Below are positions 6,358 to 9,229 of a DNA stretch of 9,229 nucleotides, piece after piece (the stretch's first letter is position 1; each line of letters opens with the position of its first letter). The translations under genes were made by a program, and so were the position numbers. The DNA comes from Actinomycetes bacterium (GTDB lineage: Bacteria; Actinomycetota; Acidimicrobiia; Acidimicrobiales; JAMCPL01): contig JAJZWK010000062.1 of NCBI GenBank assembly GCA_021846725.1, positions 1-9,229 on the forward strand, read 5' to 3'. Below the pieces are notes generated by a model that had not been told where the DNA came from, ran no database searches, and saw nothing but the letters and a program-made list of their open reading frames with translations.

Positions 6358-7242
6358 ATGAGCAGGAAGCAACGCTTGGCCATTGCCGTTGCATTGCAAA
6401 TCCTGATTGCTGCCGGTGAAATTATTTTTGGACTGTTTGCCAATTCAGTAGCGCTCTTGGCTGATGCCGGACATAATTTGGTCGATGCCGGTGGCATGGC
6501 CCTGTCTCTATTTGCGGTATATTGGGCTACTGCACCTCGTGATGAGAGAAAGTCTTATGGAGGACACCGAGCAACGATACTTGCAGCATTAGCTAATGTA
6601 GCCTTGATTAGTCTTGTTACGGTAGGCATTGTCGCAGAAAGTATTATACGGCTACTGCATCCCGAAAAAGTCGATGGTCTCGTCGTTATGTTGGTTGCTA
6701 TTGGTGCCTTGATATTGAATGGTTTTGCTGCCCTCGCATTGAACGACAAGACATCTGATCTTAATATGAGAACTTCTCTTTTTCATGCGGTAGCCGACAT
6801 AATGGCATCGTTTGCTGTTGTCACGGCGGGTATTGTGCTCGTCGTAGACCCATCATTTGTGCAGATCGATGCGATTGTGCCGCTATTAGTTGCCATGTTT
6901 ATACTTTATATTGCCTACGGGTTGCTGAGAGAGAGCATAAACGTCCTTATGGAAAATACCCCAGCAGGAATTGACCCCTCAGTGCTTCAAGCAGAGATGG
7001 AGACAGTTGCAGGAGTGGAAAGTGTACACGATCTGCACGTTTGGAGCCTCTCTCGTGAGTACAATGTCCTCTCTGGTCATATAGTGGTTCAGGGGCACCC
7101 GACACTTGAAGAAGCACAGGTTGTATCGGATTCTTTAAGAGATCTACTGACTACATCGCACGGTATAGCTCATGTCACACTCGAACTCGAATGTGAACCT
7201 TGTGAGCAGATAGACGAGAGCCATAATGTCCATCAAGTCTAA
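6358..7242 (+). CDS. Cation diffusion facilitator family exporter, probably zinc (CzcD/ZitB type)
   Basis: The 294-residue protein has six hydrophobic segments (about 6-27, 30-57, 72-96, 107-129, 139-165, 170-188), then a cytoplasmic domain. CDF proteins export divalent metals in exchange for protons. Two HxxxD half-sites are visible: HNLVD in helix 2 (His39, Asp43) and HAVAD in helix 5 (His143, Asp147). This His2-Asp2 site is typical of zinc-transporting members. The C-terminal domain has SVHDLHVWSL (about 222-231) and HVTLELE (272-278). It ends in a Cys/His-bearing tail (Cys279, Cys282, His289, His292) that might sense metal. I chose ATG 6358, 8 nt after the GH20 stop, because MSRKQRLAIA matches family N-termini; ATG 6328 would add ten residues inside the GH20 gene. 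The last 17 bp overlap the glycosyltransferase gene, so translation is probably coupled. No metal-regulated operator is evident. Confidence 0.9.
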   Translation: MSRKQRLAIAVALQILIAAGEIIFGLFANSVALLADAGHNLVDAGGMALSLFAVYWATAPRDERKSYGGHRATILAALANVALISLVTVGIVAESIIRLLHPEKVDGLVVMLVAIGALILNGFAALALNDKTSDLNMRTSLFHAVADIMASFAVVTAGIVLVVDPSFVQIDAIVPLLVAMFILYIAYGLLRESINVLMENTPAGIDPSVLQAEMETVAGVESVHDLHVWSLSREYNVLSGHIVVQGHPTLEEAQVVSDSLRDLLTTSHGIAHVTLELECEPCEQIDESHNVHQV

Positions 7243-8521
7243 GCTTCAAGCATGCATAATTACACTGGATGAAGCCGATAATATAGTTAGGTGCCTATCG
7301 TCATTGAGTGGCTTGGTCGACAGTGTATTGGTGTACGATACGGGATCGAATGACGAGACTGTGAACATCGCCAGACGCCATGGAGCGAGGACGGTTCAAG
7401 GTTATTGGGATGACGATTTTTCTGCTGCTCGTAATAGGGCACTTGAATTATGCGACTCGGAATGGATCTTGTCAATAGATGCTGATGAAATGTTGTATTG
7501 CAATGTGCAGGATGGGGTACGTCAGTCACTGTTGGTCGATGAGGACGTGCAGTCATTTGAGGTTACCATTCGTAATGTATTGGTAGCTGGTGGTGAGGAT
7601 TACTCTACTGCAGTTACCCATTCGGCTATAAGGTTGTTCAGAAGGGAACAGGCATGTTGGTCTGGTCGGTTGCATGAGCGAGTAGTCGATAGAAAGTCAG
7701 GTGGGCAGCTCTTGACAAGAGAGGCTCGTATGTTCGAGATTATTCATTTCGGATATGCAATTTCGCGTACAGATTCAAGAATAAAAGCGGAGAGAAATCT
7801 TAAACTGGCAATGCTTGATGGGTCCGGCCATGAGCAGGGATCAGGTAAGGATAAAGCCATCACACTATTAAAAATAGGTAAAGCAAAATGGGCAGCAAAC
7901 CGCCTTGATGAGGCCTTGGATGATCTTCTTTCGGCGGCTTCTGCAGACGACGAGCACGGTATATTATCCTGGATGGCTCTGAAATCTGCGTTACAGGTAG
8001 CCCTTTGGGCAGACAATATCGATAAGGTTATTGAGCTGTATGGTCGTTTGAATACCGAGTTTTCTGTGTCGAGCTATCCGAATGAGGGACTTCCTTGGAG
8101 CGTGCTCTCCTTCATCGTTGCATGTATTGCTAGTGATGATCATGTTGCATTGGAAATTGCTTCCAACATGGACTTTGCTACGCGCCAGCTTGTGATAGCA
8201 CAAACTATGAATATTGGGAAGAATTGTGCCAGCAGTCTTCTTGAGGGAACGTATAATTTTTTTCGAGAACAAGAGGATGTCCTGGCAATACTTGCCGTAG
8301 CATCCAGAGTTATTCCTCAGATGGATATCGAGACGGCGTGGCGGTGGTCACGAAGGATGCGCCAAATGGGGCTTGCTGAGCTGTGTCCACTTATGACGAT
8401 AGCGAGAGACACAGAGAAGGATCATGTTTTAAGAGTTCATGCTGCTACCGTGGCTTTTAGGGAGTTTTCAGATATCGAGGCTGGTGAATTGCTGAAGATG
8501 TTAGTGTCGATTTCCACGTAA
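7226..8521 (+). CDS. Family 2 glycosyltransferase with TPR-like C-terminal half
   Basis: Residues about 6-180 form a GT-A domain of the WaaE/SunS-like GT2 group. The nucleotide-binding strand is LQACIITLDEADNI, then VYDTGSNDET (36-45) and DDDFSAARNRAL (62-73). The metal-binding DxD is SIDADE (83-88; Asp85, Asp87). RLFRRE followed by WSGRLHERV (about 136-153) and HFGY (174-177) complete the typical region. Residues about 185-431 look all-helical; KIGKAKWAANRLDEALDDL is a plausible TPR unit, and later helices resemble degenerate TPRs. There is no signal peptide or membrane helix, so it acts at the cytoplasmic face. Relatives glycosylate lipopolysaccharide cores, peptides or surface glycans; the acceptor here is unknown. 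It starts 17 bp inside the zinc exporter gene and is the last gene before the dnaB leader, so it probably ends the transcription unit. Confidence 0.85.
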   Translation: MSIKSKLQACIITLDEADNIVRCLSSLSGLVDSVLVYDTGSNDETVNIARRHGARTVQGYWDDDFSAARNRALELCDSEWILSIDADEMLYCNVQDGVRQSLLVDEDVQSFEVTIRNVLVAGGEDYSTAVTHSAIRLFRREQACWSGRLHERVVDRKSGGQLLTREARMFEIIHFGYAISRTDSRIKAERNLKLAMLDGSGHEQGSGKDKAITLLKIGKAKWAANRLDEALDDLLSAASADDEHGILSWMALKSALQVALWADNIDKVIELYGRLNTEFSVSSYPNEGLPWSVLSFIVACIASDDHVALEIASNMDFATRQLVIAQTMNIGKNCASSLLEGTYNFFREQEDVLAILAVASRVIPQMDIETAWRWSRRMRQMGLAELCPLMTIARDTEKDHVLRVHAATVAFREFSDIEAGELLKMLVSIST

Positions 8522-8530
8522 CCTGTTCAA

Positions 8531-8687
8531 GCCCGAGTTAGCGGTTCAGCGGATAGGCATGTCGGGCGTTAGTGATACATGCCACGTGTATTATGAGTTG
8601 CATAATGTACGAATTACACAATGCACATCTTTTTCATAGGCGAAGACACCAAATACACAGGTATTACACAGTACTTTCCCATTGTGT
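8531..8687 (+). promoter_or_regulatory. dnaB leader with a chain of overlapping inverted repeats
   Basis: The 198-bp spacer (8522-8719) holds several dyads that share bases. A: GCCCGA (8531-8536) with TCGGGC (8562-8567). B: GGCATGT (8556-8562) with ACATGCC (8577-8583), 7 of 7 bp. C: ATACATG (8575-8581) with CGTGTAT (8585-8591), one G-T pair. D: the strong hairpin 8585-8611. E: TGCAT (8599-8603) with ATGCA (8621-8625). F: ACACAATG (8616-8623) with CATTGTGT (8680-8687), 8 of 8 bp. ATTACACA also occurs twice (8613-8620, 8663-8670). A and B, B and C, C and D, and D and E exclude one another. They may act as alternative RNA folds or protein sites controlling dnaB; none is a textbook terminator. 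No confident -35/-10 pair was found. Confidence 0.4.
8585..8611 (+). other. 11-bp hairpin or dyad upstream of dnaB
   Basis: CGTGTATTATG (8585-8595) pairs with CATAATGTACG (8601-8611) around a 5-nt loop AGTTG. Nine pairs are Watson-Crick and two are G-U. A T-rich run (TTTTT, 8630-8634) follows, but 18 nt downstream, so a standard intrinsic terminator is unlikely. It could still mark the end of the upstream cluster, or be an operator or leader RNA element. Confidence 0.5.
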
Positions 8688-8719
8688 TTTCACAGTCTAA
8701 AGGAGCAGGATGGTAGTCA

Positions 8720-9229
8720 ATGGTACAAGCAATCAGTGCATCACGTTTTGACAGCTCTAAGCGTCGACAGACCGGTATGTTGGGTGGTCGTACGCCACCT
8801 CACAATCTCGAGGCTGAAGAAGCTTTAGTTGGCTCTATGCTTTTATCGCGGGATGCTATTGCAACGGCAATAGAGCACTGCCAGCCGGAAGATTTTTATA
8901 AGCCTGCACACGGTACGATATTTTCTGCAATTTGTTCTCTGTACGAAAAAGGTGAACCCGTTGATCCAGTTACTGTGGCTGAGGAATTGAGACGCAGAGG
9001 TTTTGCAGAAATAGTGGAAGATCCGTCAGTGTTGCTTTCGCTGCAGGCATCTACTCCTTCTATGGGGTCTGCTTCTTACTATGCAACCATAGTAGAAGAG
9101 CATTCTTTGTTGCGTAAGCTCATTTCTGTTGCAAGCGATATCGTTGAAATGGGTTTCGAGCATTCCGAGGATGTTGCTGAAGTGGTAGATAGGGCGGAGT
9201 CCATGATCTTTGACGTTGCCAGTAGGCGA
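8720..9229 (+). CDS. dnaB: Replicative DNA helicase DnaB, N-terminal part (3' end outside window)
   Basis: DnaB is the hexameric helicase that unwinds DNA at the replication fork and binds primase through its N-terminal domain. The 170 visible codons have a short basic N-terminus (RFDSSKRRQ), then the family hallmark PPHNLEAEEALVGSML (26-41). The helical N-terminal domain continues with EDFYKPAHGTIFSAI, YEKGEPVDPVTVAEEL, a TPSMGSASYYATIVEE segment and the linker-side AEVVDRAESMIFDVA. The RecA-like ATPase domain lies beyond the window. The frame has a stop at 8714-8716, so ATG 8720 is the first possible start; AGGATGG (8707-8713) precedes it by 6 nt. A second ATG at 8777 would give a shorter start, MLGGRTPPHNLEAEE. 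The gene stands apart from the upstream cluster behind a structured leader. No rplI or other ribosomal protein gene is directly upstream, unlike the common rpsF-ssb-rpsR-rplI-dnaB order. Confidence 0.93.
   Translation, partial: MVQAISASRFDSSKRRQTGMLGGRTPPHNLEAEEALVGSMLLSRDAIATAIEHCQPEDFYKPAHGTIFSAICSLYEKGEPVDPVTVAEELRRRGFAEIVEDPSVLLSLQASTPSMGSASYYATIVEEHSLLRKLISVASDIVEMGFEHSEDVAEVVDRAESMIFDVASRR

Noticed and set aside
8531..8567. GCCCGA/TCGGGC hairpin as an intrinsic terminator
   Set aside because: The stem is only 6 bp with a 25-nt loop and no T-run follows.

Overview
The window comes from a bacterial chromosome, most likely a low-to-moderate GC member of the Actinomycetota. The best lineage marker is a tiny minus-strand gene (458-532) whose product ends in ANHGKRPNS, the hallmark of the actinobacterial ribosomal protein bL37. 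A membrane-anchored DUF4232 protein, also mostly an actinobacterial family, agrees. Base composition looks below 50% GC by eye, with many ATA and AGA/AGG codons, which is unusual for the phylum. Acidimicrobiia-like lineages fit, but the class cannot be settled from this sequence.

Layout. At the left edge is the C-terminal part of a glycerophosphodiester phosphodiesterase (1-450, cut by the window). It converges on the bL37 gene, which has a near-consensus promoter placed for leaderless transcription. Diverging from bL37 is a signal-anchored, Thr-rich-linker DUF4232 protein (651-1382). The spacer between them carries two copies of a 24-bp imperfect direct repeat.

From 1466 to 8521, six genes run on the plus strand with short gaps or overlaps: an SCP-x-type thiolase-like enzyme, a FabH (KAS III) enzyme, a sugar-1-phosphate nucleotidyltransferase-like protein, a cytoplasmic GH20 beta-N-acetylhexosaminidase-like protein, a CDF-family zinc exporter, and a family 2 glycosyltransferase with a TPR-like C-terminal half. 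After a 198-bp leader rich in overlapping inverted repeats, the replicative helicase gene dnaB begins at 8720 and runs off the right edge.

How the genes may work together (inference): the cluster joins two acyl-condensing enzymes of the thiolase superfamily with hexosamine recycling or activation (GH20 plus nucleotidyltransferase) and a glycosyltransferase. This would suit cell-envelope glycolipid or glycan metabolism, with the zinc exporter as a translationally coupled passenger. The thiolase keeps its nucleophilic Cys but has lost the second catalytic Cys at both places where thiolases carry it, and it sits directly before a FabH-fold enzyme. That echoes archaeal thiolase/HMG-CoA synthase pairing. 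No CRISPR array, insertion sequence, rRNA or tRNA gene was seen.
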